The position numbers were made by a program, and so were the translations under genes. Of a stretch of DNA of 16,085 bases, positions 7,587 to 13,177 are shown piece by piece (the stretch's first letter is position 1; each line of letters begins with the position of its first letter). The DNA lies in assembly GCA_025927515.1 (NCBI GenBank), contig JAICLG010000027.1, positions 1 to 16,085 on the forward strand, given 5' to 3'. This stretch comes from Hyphomicrobium sp. Lineage in GTDB: Bacteria > Pseudomonadota > Alphaproteobacteria > Rhizobiales > Hyphomicrobiaceae. Under the pieces are notes generated by a model, which worked only from the letters and a program-made list of their open reading frames with translations, was not told the DNA's origin and did no database searches.

Positions 7587-7808
7587 CTATAAATATGCGC
7601 GCACGATCGAGGCTCTTGCCCCGGCACGAGTTTGCGACTTGGCTTTATCAAGCGCTGCTTTTCTCGCGTCGAAGTCGAGGCGGATCAGCGAATTTAAAGC
7701 ATCGTCCGGAATTTCATATTCGCCACAATGCTTGCATTCGACAATCAGCCCATCGAAGTTACCGGGCGTCGCATTCGTCGCTTCGGCGCCGCAAATAGGA
7801 CAGTTCAT
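7587..7808 (-). CDS. Small zinc-ribbon protein
   Basis: The 73-residue protein starts MNCPICGAEATN and carries two CxxC pairs, Cys3-Pro-Ile-Cys6 and Cys25-Lys-His-Cys28 (ECKHCGEYEI). This is the layout of a four-cysteine zinc ribbon. The rest is a basic helical tail (RKAALDKAKSQTRAGARAS). ATG 7808 is preceded by GGTGG about 7 bases upstream; a GTG at 7832 would add eight residues but has a poor ribosome site. The 191 bases between it and the next, divergent gene should hold both promoters. The function is unknown; nucleic-acid or protein binding is only a family-level guess. Confidence 0.65.
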   Translation of the reverse strand: MNCPICGAEATNATPGNFDGLIVECKHCGEYEIPDDALNSLIRLDFDARKAALDKAKSQTRAGARASIVRAYL

Positions 7809-7999
7809 TGGAGGCCACCATTCGAATTGCACGTCTTTTTTATGTGGCGCGCCGCTTTTTTTGATTCAACCGGCCACGGCCGGGCATTCGACTCTCGGCG
7901 TTAACGGATTTGTGGGTTATGGCCTACCTACCAACTCCTCTGCATCAAATCTGCGCTTGTCGCGTTATTTCATCCGATGGCCCCAGCCAAGGATGAGCA

Positions 8000-9070
8000 A
8001 TGACCGCCAATGTTCGCAAAGGAATGCCGGATCCTCGCCTCAGCATGGAAGAGTTTCGCAAGCGCTTTCTTGCTCGATTTTACGATCCCGCCTTCGCCCC
8101 AATGGCGGACGATCTCGAACGCATCATGGGGATCGCATGGGAAGCTTATCAGGCCGGCAGAAAGGCGCCGATTACGGTGGCGGCCGGCGATGGATTTGCC
8201 GATCCCGATTATCAACTGTCGACGCAATGGCTGGAAGCCCGAGCCGCCATTGACCGTGCGAACGCGGCCCATCAAGACCCGTCTCTTCCGGCCAATATTC
8301 TGATCATCAACGCCTCCCCGCGCACTGAACACACCTGTCCGGGCGAGATGTCTAAAACGTACCGGTTGGCGAGGACGGCGGAGCAGACGTTTACAGAACT
8401 CGCAGGCTTCTCTCCGGTTGTGCTGGATCTCAGCCGGCTCACGTCGGAATACGGACGTGAAATTCATCCGTGCAAAGCGTGCTTTTCCACGTCGCCAGCT
8501 CTCTGTCACTGGCCGTGCTCTTGCTATCCGAACCACAGTCTCGGTCAATCACTCGACTGGATGAACGAGATCTATCCACTTTGGGTTGCAGCTCATGGCA
8601 TCATGATCATCTCGCCCGTGCACTGGTATCAAGCACCGAGCGTTTTGAAGCTGATGATCGACAGGCTCGTGTGCGCCGATGGCGGAAATCCCGATCCGAG
8701 CACGACCCACGGCAAGGATGCCAAGCGTGCGAAGGAGCTTGAAGAGAATTGGCCGTACCCTCGTCACTTGGCTGGACGCGTATTTTCCATCGTGACGCAC
8801 GGCGACAGCGCCGGGGCAGAAAATGTGCGGCGGGCGCTCGCCGATTGGCTGACCGACATGCATCTGCGTCCCGCAGGTGATACCGCCCTCGTCGACCGTT
8901 ACATCGGCTACTTCAAACCCTATGCGACGAGCCACGCCGATCTCGATCGTGACGAGGCGCTTTTCATCGAGGTACGCCATGCCGCTCTCACGCTCAGTGA
9001 AGCCGTAAAGCGATATCGCGCGGGCGAGCGCGCGCCGGGATCGGATCTTCCAGATCCACGTCCGAAGTAA
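8000..9070 (+). CDS. Flavodoxin-fold NAD(P)H-dependent oxidoreductase with a cysteine-rich insertion
   Basis: Of the 356 residues, about 99-340 fold like the NADPH-dependent FMN reductase/flavodoxin family. The evidence is strand-loop ILIINASPRTEHTCPGEMSK (100-119, FMN phosphate loop), IMIISPVHWYQAPSVLKLMI (201-220, isoalloxazine-side loop) and SIVTHGDSAG (263-272). Between them, residues 158-175 carry Cys158, 161, 169, 173 and 175 (HPCKAC, LCHWPCSC), reminiscent of iron-sulfur flavoproteins but with different spacing (CX2CX7CX3CXC). Residues 1-95 are an extra acidic helical domain with no clear match. There is no signal peptide, so it is cytoplasmic. AAGGA lies about 6 bases before ATG 8000. 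A redox role with FMN is likely; the substrate and the metal cluster are uncertain. Confidence 0.78.
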   Translation: MTANVRKGMPDPRLSMEEFRKRFLARFYDPAFAPMADDLERIMGIAWEAYQAGRKAPITVAAGDGFADPDYQLSTQWLEARAAIDRANAAHQDPSLPANILIINASPRTEHTCPGEMSKTYRLARTAEQTFTELAGFSPVVLDLSRLTSEYGREIHPCKACFSTSPALCHWPCSCYPNHSLGQSLDWMNEIYPLWVAAHGIMIISPVHWYQAPSVLKLMIDRLVCADGGNPDPSTTHGKDAKRAKELEENWPYPRHLAGRVFSIVTHGDSAGAENVRRALADWLTDMHLRPAGDTALVDRYIGYFKPYATSHADLDRDEALFIEVRHAALTLSEAVKRYRAGERAPGSDLPDPRPK

Positions 9071-9224
9071 GGGCAGGAGAAAAATCAGCTCGCATCCCAG
9101 GCAGTTGCGCACTTATCAACAGCCGACTGCGCAACGCTACGCAACTCGTGCCCGCGCGATACGTTGTGAAGGTAGCACAACCGCGTACAAGTATAGCGTC
9201 AAGTGGGTTGTTGCACCCCCGCTC

Positions 9225-9256
9225 AGCGTCCCGCATTGCGAGACTGCCGGGACGCT
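9225..9256. terminator. Perfect 9-bp inverted repeat between convergent genes
   Basis: AGCGTCCCG (9225-9233) and CGGGACGCT (9248-9256) are perfect inverted copies with a 14-base loop. It lies between the convergent flavodoxin-like gene and the small minus-strand gene ending at 9305. There is no T-run on either strand, so a role as bidirectional terminator is inferred from position and stem strength only. Confidence 0.45.
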
Positions 9257-9304
9257 GTCCTCACGACAACATCCCCTCGCTCTGTCACTTATCGAATAGG
9301 GAAA

Positions 9305-9553
9305 TCAAATCGCGAGTTCTGAATCGCGCTCCGTCCAATAAAGATCAGCAAGGCGGTCGAGCAGTGTTCCGGGCAAGGGACGCGCGATCAGGTCGGATTG
9401 GAGATAGTCTCCGACGCGGATGACGGCCTGTGGTGTTCGCGTTGACGTCTCCACCTCTCCCGGCTCAGCGATTTGCGATGTGCCAAGAATAGCATCGCGG
9501 GAGATGCGGGACATTGCCATCGACCATATCCATAGTGCCATCCAGGGATGCAT
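9305..9553 (-). CDS. Small hypothetical protein (82 residues)
   Basis: ATG 9553 is preceded by AAGGAAA on the minus strand (9565-9559) at good spacing, so I prefer it to an in-frame start at 9613. The protein begins with a tryptophan- and methionine-rich segment, MHPWMALWIWSMAMSRI, that could be an amphipathic or membrane-associated helix. A polar middle (EPGEVETSTRTPQAV) and an acidic C-terminus (LADLYWTERDSELAI) follow. I do not recognise a family. It is transcribed away from the CsbD gene, and a GGAAC-N17-CATT promoter-like site lies about 80 bases upstream (9634-9659), suggesting but not proving stress control. Confidence 0.6.
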   Translation of the reverse strand: MHPWMALWIWSMAMSRISRDAILGTSQIAEPGEVETSTRTPQAVIRVGDYLQSDLIARPLPGTLLDRLADLYWTERDSELAI

Positions 9554-9633
9554 CGGGCTTTCCTTGAACAAGTTGCATGCGACGATGAGGAGGAATTGCC
9601 GGGTCCGTTGCACCGTTACGCATTATGATTTTC

Positions 9634-9659
9634 AATGTCTGCGGACACTACTTAGTTCC
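9634..9659 (-). promoter_or_regulatory. Possible degenerate EcfG-type promoter
   Basis: On the minus strand GGAAC (9659-9655) is followed after 17 bases by CATT (9637-9634). The -35 element is exact and the -10 element has one mismatch to the general-stress consensus CGTT. It faces the small gene starting at 9553. One mismatch in such a short -10 makes a chance match quite possible. Confidence 0.3.
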
Positions 9660-9835
9660 GTGTACGGCGCACCATGCGCGCTTTCATGACAAGTAATTGA
9701 ACGCATGCGTTCACCAAGGAACACGAAATTGAGAAACCCTCCGCCTGCGAAATGGAACTGGGACAAGCGTGAACGTGTAACATCTTACGTTCCGGGCAAA
9801 ATTCATCTGTCCGCACGCGGCTTTTCTGTGGCCGC

Positions 9836-9861
9836 GGAACCAGGGAGCTTGTCTGCACGTT
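9836..9861 (+). promoter_or_regulatory. EcfG general-stress promoter of the CsbD gene
   Basis: GGAAC (9836-9840), a 17-base spacer and CGTT (9858-9861) match exactly the consensus recognised by the alphaproteobacterial general-stress sigma factor EcfG (RpoE2/SigT), which is controlled by PhyR and NepR. Transcription would begin a few bases after 9861, leaving a short leader with the Shine-Dalgarno site before the ATG at 9903. Confidence 0.72.
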
Positions 9862-9902
9862 CGACTCTCACAGATGAGATCGCACAACAGAGGAGGTTGC
9901 GA

Positions 9903-10100
9903 ATGAATTGGGATCGTATCGAAGGCAACTGGAAGCAGTTCACGGGCAAGGTCAAAGAGAAGTGGGGTCAACTCACTGACGATGACCTTACAAAGATCAA
10001 CGGCAATCGCGAGCAGCTCGAGGGCATCCTTCAGCAGCGGTATGGCTATGCGAAGGATAAGGCCCGAGAGGAAATCGATAGCTGGTCGAACGGCCTCTAA
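9903..10100 (+). CDS. csbD: CsbD-family stress protein
   Basis: The 65-residue protein is a textbook CsbD: it opens MNWDRIEGNWKQFTGKVKEK, continues WGQLTDDDL and ends GYAKDKAREEIDSWSNGL, with the usual length of 60-70 residues. CsbD proteins are small, highly charged and abundant under general stress; their molecular role is not established. GAGGAGG lies just ahead of ATG 9903. The frame is open further upstream to 9705, but that extension includes the promoter and is not conserved-looking, so I reject it. An exact EcfG-type promoter precedes the gene and an intrinsic terminator follows 30 bases later, so it is probably transcribed alone as part of the general stress response. Confidence 0.92.
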   Translation: MNWDRIEGNWKQFTGKVKEKWGQLTDDDLTKINGNREQLEGILQQRYGYAKDKAREEIDSWSNGL

Positions 10101-10130
10101 TCTGGCGTTGCCCACCGATAACTTACTGCG

Positions 10131-10157
10131 AAAGGCCCGTGAGGGCCTTTCTTCTTG
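10131..10157 (+). terminator. Intrinsic terminator of the CsbD gene
   Basis: AAAGGCCC (10131-10138) and GGGCCTTT (10143-10150) form a perfect 8-bp stem with a GTGA tetraloop, followed by a T-rich tail (TTTCTTCTT). Confidence 0.85.
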
Positions 10158-10231
10158 TGGTCAACCGCGGAGAGGAGACTTCCCAGAGCGCGAATCTTGC
10201 TAGCCCTTACGAGGCGGGGCAGGAGCAGGCC

Positions 10232-10591
10232 ATGACGAAGATATTCTCTGCAGAAGTTATCACGCGCTCTAATTTCAACAACGAAACGTCAAGATTGGAG
10301 ATTGCACTTGCGGATTCCACCGGCAGCGCGCGAACGCTCAGCCTTGGACCCGATGCGATCGCGGCGCTTGCGGAAATTGTTGCTGCACTTCCTGCCTTGA
10401 CGGGCAATCACCTGACGAAAATTCCCAAGCGGTATGCCGTCGGGCACGGCCGCCATGAGCCCGTTGTCATGATCCGTTTTGAAGACGAACCAGCCTATGG
10501 CTTGAGCGTGACGCAGGCCGCGGCGCTAGCCGAGGCGCTCTTGGAAGAAGCCGAGGCCGTGTCGGATACGATGTACTGCATGCGGCAGTAA
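10232..10591 (+). CDS. Conserved-looking hypothetical protein (119 residues)
   Basis: ATG 10232 has AGGAG (10221-10225) upstream and I choose it over an in-frame ATG at 10139, which overlaps the CsbD terminator. The protein starts MTKIFSAEVITRSNFNNETS. An apparent beta-strand half (RLEIALADSTGSARTLSLGP) is followed by a helix (AIAALAEIVAALPAL), a second strand pair (HEPVVMIRFEDEPAYGLSV) and a long alanine/glutamate helix (AAALAEALLEEAEAV). This is a compact alpha/beta layout without a signal peptide or membrane segment. I recognise no family or catalytic motif. It lies in the small-gene cluster after CsbD and converges with the proline-rich minus-strand gene. Confidence 0.7.
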   Translation: MTKIFSAEVITRSNFNNETSRLEIALADSTGSARTLSLGPDAIAALAEIVAALPALTGNHLTKIPKRYAVGHGRHEPVVMIRFEDEPAYGLSVTQAAALAEALLEEAEAVSDTMYCMRQ

Positions 10592-10632
10592 GAATCGCCC
10601 AGCGCGCAACGCACCGGCGGACCCGTTCAGGA

Positions 10633-10782
10633 TTATTGCTCCCTCTCCGGCTTTTCTGGTGGTTCGCGACGGATGGGTTGTGGGTGCTCCGGTTCCCTGG
10701 GCTCGGGAGGCAATGGCGGCAGTTGTCCGGGTTCTTGCGTAGGATACGGCGTGCGCGGGGGATCGTTCGTTCCATTTTCCAT
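10633..10782 (-). CDS. Proline-rich small protein (49 residues)
   Basis: ATG 10782 to TAA 10633 encodes a peptide made almost wholly of proline, glutamate and arginine: MENGTNDPPRTPYPTQEPG, then LPPLPPEPREPEHPQPIRRE and PPEKPEREQ. It must be disordered and may fold back in polyproline turns. The regular proline spacing argues for a coding sequence rather than chance. No good Shine-Dalgarno is seen. A GGAAC-N16-CATT promoter-like match (10792-10816) lies so close to the ATG that translation from it would be nearly leaderless. The opposite strand has a 107-codon frame at 10636-10959, which I regard as its shadow. The function is unknown. Confidence 0.5.
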   Translation of the reverse strand: MENGTNDPPRTPYPTQEPGQLPPLPPEPREPEHPQPIRREPPEKPEREQ

Positions 10783-10969
10783 GATCTAAGGAATGGCGAA
10801 CCGATCAGATCGTTCCAGACAACGCTCGGGCGAATCCTGGATTGCCGCCCGCTGGCAAGAGTGCGTCTCGCGTTGTGGATCAAACGAATTTGCCTGTATG
10901 TCAAATGGCATAGGCCTGATGGACAGTTAGCCGATTCATGTCTCGCCACGACGATGTAACTGAAGCAAT

Positions 10970-11049
10970 ATCTCGTTGTCGGCCTCGTTCCTCGAGCCGA
11001 CATCTCCTAGCTGGTGTAGCCCCGGCGGTGCCCCCGCCGGGGTTTTTTT
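10970..11049 (+). ncRNA. Candidate small RNA ending in an orphan terminator
   Basis: The plus strand has no supported protein gene between 10591 and the terminator at 11018-11049. Just upstream lies a second hairpin (TGTCGGC 10977-10983 with GCCGACA 10996-11002), then an unpaired CATCTCCTAG linker that contains an anti-Shine-Dalgarno-like TCTCCT. Two hairpins, the last with seven T residues, are the usual architecture of a trans-acting small RNA. The 5' end and promoter are not identified, so the transcript may start anywhere from about 10860. Confidence 0.35.
11018..11049 (+). terminator. Strong intrinsic terminator with no upstream protein gene
   Basis: CCCCGGCGG (11020-11028) pairs perfectly with CCGCCGGGG (11034-11042) around a five-base loop, with further closing pairs to 11018. 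Seven T residues follow (11043-11049). The T-run is on the plus strand, so it does not terminate the minus-strand gene that ends at 11058; it would stop plus-strand transcripts. Confidence 0.85.
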
Positions 11050-11057
11050 GTGTGGGA

Positions 11058-11300
11058 TTATTGAATCGGCAAATCGATGCGCGGTGCGTCCACCGATACC
11101 GGAACCGGATCGACGTTCTGCTCGCCTGCTTCTTCGACGCGATAGCCGTAGGGCAAGCTGCCACAATATTCGAGGGCCGTCGCTTCAGCTTCTGCACGCG
11201 TTTCAAAACAGCTCGGCATCAACTCGGAAACCCCACCGAAGCACCCTTCCGGATCTCCCCAGCAGGCTTCGCACCAAATACGCACGCGAAATCTAGTCAT
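11058..11300 (-). CDS. Small cysteine-rich hypothetical protein (80 residues)
   Basis: ATG 11300 follows a strong Shine-Dalgarno (GGGGAGG, 5 bases upstream). The protein opens MTRFRVRIWCEACWGDPEGC and has cysteines at 10, 13, 20, 31 and 46, the first three forming a CxxC-x6-C cluster that could bind a metal. It continues FETRAEAEATALEYC, a helix pattern common in small DUF proteins, and ends in an acidic, proline-containing tail. There is no signal peptide or membrane helix. I do not recognise the family. Its upstream region to 11621 separates it from a divergent small operon. Confidence 0.65.
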   Translation of the reverse strand: MTRFRVRIWCEACWGDPEGCFGGVSELMPSCFETRAEAEATALEYCGSLPYGYRVEEAGEQNVDPVPVSVDAPRIDLPIQ

Positions 11301-11356
11301 CTCAGCCTCCCCGTTTCAGGCCGTACGACGCATTCCGGTTGGCTCTTCGTCCAACA

Positions 11357-11391
11357 CACCTCCCCGCCGCCCCCGGGAAAACGGGGAGGTG
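11357..11391. repeat. 10-bp GC-rich inverted repeat
   Basis: CACCTCCCCG (11357-11366) and CGGGGAGGTG (11382-11391) are perfect inverted copies around a 15-base loop. There is no T-run on either side. It lies about 57 bases upstream of the cysteine-rich minus-strand gene, in its likely leader or promoter. One arm, GGGGAGG, repeats that gene's Shine-Dalgarno. Confidence 0.5.
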
Positions 11392-11563
11392 CACGGAAAA
11401 CGAATGCCAAGCATCGCTTTCCGTTGATCGGTCGCCTGCGCGAACTCTGTTGAACGCGCTCAAGTCAGGTTCCGAATGCGGCCGAGTTGCGACGCACCAT
11501 AAAATCGTGATCGAGATTTCAAGCGATGACTTTGCTTATTTTGGCCCGCAAAACGCCGTGCAC

Positions 11564-11589
11564 GGAACTAGAGGGGTGTCCGAACTGTT
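11564..11589 (+). promoter_or_regulatory. Possible degenerate EcfG-type promoter
   Basis: GGAAC (11564-11568), 17 bases, then TGTT (11586-11589): one mismatch to the CGTT of the general-stress consensus. It lies 33 bases before the ATG at 11622, similar to the arrangement at the CsbD gene. Confidence 0.35.
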
Positions 11590-11621
11590 ACCGCCGCGAA
11601 GACAATGTCGGAGCAGGCGTC

Positions 11622-11822
11622 ATGCGTAAAAAAGCGATCAATCAGGTCTATGACGTTCTCAGGGCCGTATACGAACTCGAGAAGGAACTGAAGAAAGGCA
11701 ATGCGTTTGCCGAGATCAATCGCGAGGATTGCTCGGGGCATCTGAAGCAAGCGCGGCATGAACTGCATCAAGTGTTGGACGAGGTTTATTCATCCGATTT
11801 TCGTCCACATAAGGCAGCCTAA
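11622..11822 (+). CDS. Small helical hypothetical protein (66 residues)
   Basis: ATG 11622 has GGAG (11610-11613) 8 bases upstream. The protein, beginning MRKKAINQVYDVLRAVYELE, is charged and predicted almost wholly helical: KELKKGNAFAEINRED, then HLKQARHELHQVLDEVYSS. Two amphipathic helices in a hairpin are likely. It has a single cysteine, no membrane segment and no signal peptide. Only 23 bases separate it from the next gene, which is also short and helical, so they probably form an operon and may act together. The family is not recognised. Confidence 0.65.
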   Translation: MRKKAINQVYDVLRAVYELEKELKKGNAFAEINREDCSGHLKQARHELHQVLDEVYSSDFRPHKAA

Positions 11823-11845
11823 GTTCATCATAGAGAGGATTGTAC

Positions 11846-12127
11846 GTGGCTCAGGACAGCGACAGCGTCATTTGCGGCTGCCTTTCGCGATTGGACAACT
11901 TGATTGAATCCGTCGGCCGTTTGCAACGAGCCCACGCGCTCCGTCTGGGCAATCCAACAAGCGAACGGTCGTTTCATGAGATCCGTCTGGCGAAAACTGC
12001 GATCGAATCCGACTATCAGAGCTTGAGGATGAAGCTGTCGCAACTCCGCGATGACTTGGCGAGCGAGGAACAACGCGCGAAGTCTGCGCGGCGCCGGTCG
12101 CTTACAGAGAAGGTTTTCTCGCGTTAA
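11846..12127 (+). CDS. Small coiled-coil hypothetical protein (93 residues)
   Basis: I choose GTG 11846, because GAGAGGA (11833-11839) is 6 bases ahead of it; an in-frame TTG at 11840 overlaps that site. The protein begins MAQDSDSVICGCLSRLDNL, with a CGC motif near the N-terminus. It then runs as long helices (SERSFHEIRLAKTAIESDYQ, SLRMKLSQLRDDLASEEQ) to a basic end (RAKSARRRSLTEKVFSR). The pattern of leucines suggests a coiled coil. It is the second gene of a two-gene unit with the 66-residue protein upstream. The function is unknown. Confidence 0.65.
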   Translation: MAQDSDSVICGCLSRLDNLIESVGRLQRAHALRLGNPTSERSFHEIRLAKTAIESDYQSLRMKLSQLRDDLASEEQRAKSARRRSLTEKVFSR

Positions 12128-12136
12128 CGCGTTGCC

Positions 12137-12197
12137 GTGAGCGGGGCCGCTTGGCTGCGCGAGCCGCGTTTCGTAATCGCGCGACGGCTCACTTTTT
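12137..12197 (+). terminator. Possible terminator between convergent genes
   Basis: GTGAGC (12137-12142) and GCTCAC (12187-12192) are inverted copies around a GC-rich centre that can form further hairpins, and TTTTT follows (12193-12197). The long interior and overlap with the stop of the opposing gene make this tentative. Confidence 0.35.
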
Positions 12198-12671
12198 ACA
12201 GAGTGATTGCGGCTGCCAGATAAATTGCTCGTTTCGCGCCACAATCCCCGTCAGCCGGTGCAAGATCGCGCCGTGCCGGCTCTGCAGTTCCGATAGATCG
12301 GCGACGGTTTGCGCCTTCATCGGCTCCGACCAAGGTTTTGCGCCAACCGAATGGATCTCGACGGAAAGCTCGTTGATGATTTCGCTGTGCCAGAAAATGG
12401 CATCTTCGATCGTGTGCGCGTCTAAAGCGTGCTCGCAATACTTTTGGAGATGCGTACGTTTGTCGAAAAAGTTGGGGGATAAGGACAGGGGCGTTTCGGG
12501 GGAAGAAATCGGGCGAGTACCGCGTAAGCCACGACGCCACGCCGGTCGCTTGGTTGCGAGGGTGCCCAATAATGCACGGAGTTTTCGGGCCTTATCAGTC
12601 CAATGGACACCGCCGCGCTTTTCCGAAGACGCGGCAGGATTTGAAGGTACCGCACGGCCAGATAGCGACAT
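12189..12671 (-). CDS. Hypothetical protein with helical C-terminal domain (160 residues)
   Basis: ATG 12671 is directly preceded by GGGAGGTG on the minus strand (12683-12676), which decides it over an in-frame ATG at 12731. The first 70 residues are basic and low in order (RGGVHWTDKARKLRALLG, KRPAWRRGLRGTRP). The remainder looks like a helical domain: NFFDKRTHLQKYCEHALDAH, IEDAIFWHSEIINELSVEIH, and VADLSELQSRHGAILHRLTG. It has no membrane segment. I recognise no family. A GGAAC-N17-CGTC site lies 33 bases upstream. The basic N-terminal part may be poorly conserved, so a shorter real protein starting further in remains possible. Confidence 0.55.
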   Translation of the reverse strand: MSLSGRAVPSNPAASSEKRGGVHWTDKARKLRALLGTLATKRPAWRRGLRGTRPISSPETPLSLSPNFFDKRTHLQKYCEHALDAHTIEDAIFWHSEIINELSVEIHSVGAKPWSEPMKAQTVADLSELQSRHGAILHRLTGIVARNEQFIWQPQSLCKK

Positions 12672-13177
12672 CGGACACCTCCCATCGCGCCTGTCGAACA
12701 CATGACGCTGATCGGGGCCGGTTAGTTCCATCCTGCCCGTTAATATCTATTCGTTGCATAGGCTTCTGCAGAGCCCACAGCCGGTGCCATCGCACGAGTG
12801 CCTTGAACTTTGATAGCCCATCGTTGTTGACGTTTGGGAGATGCGCGCGTCCCACGTCCAAGCCTCCGCGATACAGCGAGCGCGCTTTCCGGAGCCGAGG
12901 CCGGCACCTTAAGAAGTGTTTATCCTATCTTCCTTTCGTAATGAATTTCATGCCGAACTTCGCCCTTCAGCCTACTATTAAGAACCTGTCCGAGGTAATT
13001 CATGCTGCTGTGCTGCGACGAAAGGATCCCAGCTATTCCTACACATGCACGATAAATACCCGGCAGATTATAGTCAGTGCCAAGAAAAAGGGGCGTACGT
13101 GGTTCGCCGCGGCCATTGATAAACGGCAACTATCGGCGCCGGGATGAGTTGCCGACCACAAGCAGAATGAGGGCCGC
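12672..13177. other. 506-base region between divergent genes, no firm gene
   Basis: The region should carry the promoters of the minus-strand gene at 12671 and of the efflux operon at 13178. A plus-strand frame from ATG 12941 to 13147 (68 residues, MNFMPNFALQPTIKNLSEVI onwards) looks mildly protein-like but lacks a Shine-Dalgarno, and a minus-strand frame covers the same bases. I leave it uncalled. Confidence 0.35.
12704..12729 (-). promoter_or_regulatory. Possible degenerate EcfG-type promoter
   Basis: On the minus strand GGAAC (12729-12725), a 17-base spacer, then CGTC (12707-12704), one mismatch from CGTT. It lies 33 bases ahead of ATG 12671. The last base of the -10 element deviates, so confidence is low. 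Confidence 0.3.

Larger units (their letters stand above)
11301..11621. other. Intergenic region between divergent small genes, with a strong hairpin
   Basis: It contains a 10-bp inverted repeat (11357-11366 with 11382-11391) and a GGAAC-based promoter-like site at 11564-11589. The plus frame that enters the next gene is open from 11526, but that extension has no ribosome site. I see no other gene. Confidence 0.4.

Noticed and set aside
7870..7883. CCGGCCACGGCCGG palindrome between divergent genes
   Set aside because: Short self-complementary GC runs are common in GC-rich DNA, and there is no T-run or second copy.
9753..9776. GGAAC followed by CGTG upstream of CsbD
   Set aside because: The spacer is 15 bases and the -10 element is imperfect; the exact site at 9836-9861 is better placed.
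9705..9902. In-frame N-terminal extension of the CsbD gene
   Set aside because: It would include the consensus promoter and lacks a ribosome site, while ATG 9903 has a strong one and gives the usual CsbD length.
10636..10959. 107-codon plus-strand frame rich in Arg, Leu and Trp
   Set aside because: It is the antisense shadow of the proline-rich gene (CCx codons read backwards as GGx and xGG) and has no ribosome site.
12554..13147. 197-codon plus-strand frame
   Set aside because: The first half is antisense to the gene with a strong ribosome site at 12671, and its composition (Arg, Ser, His, Cys) is typical of a shadow. Only the part from 12941 is mildly plausible.
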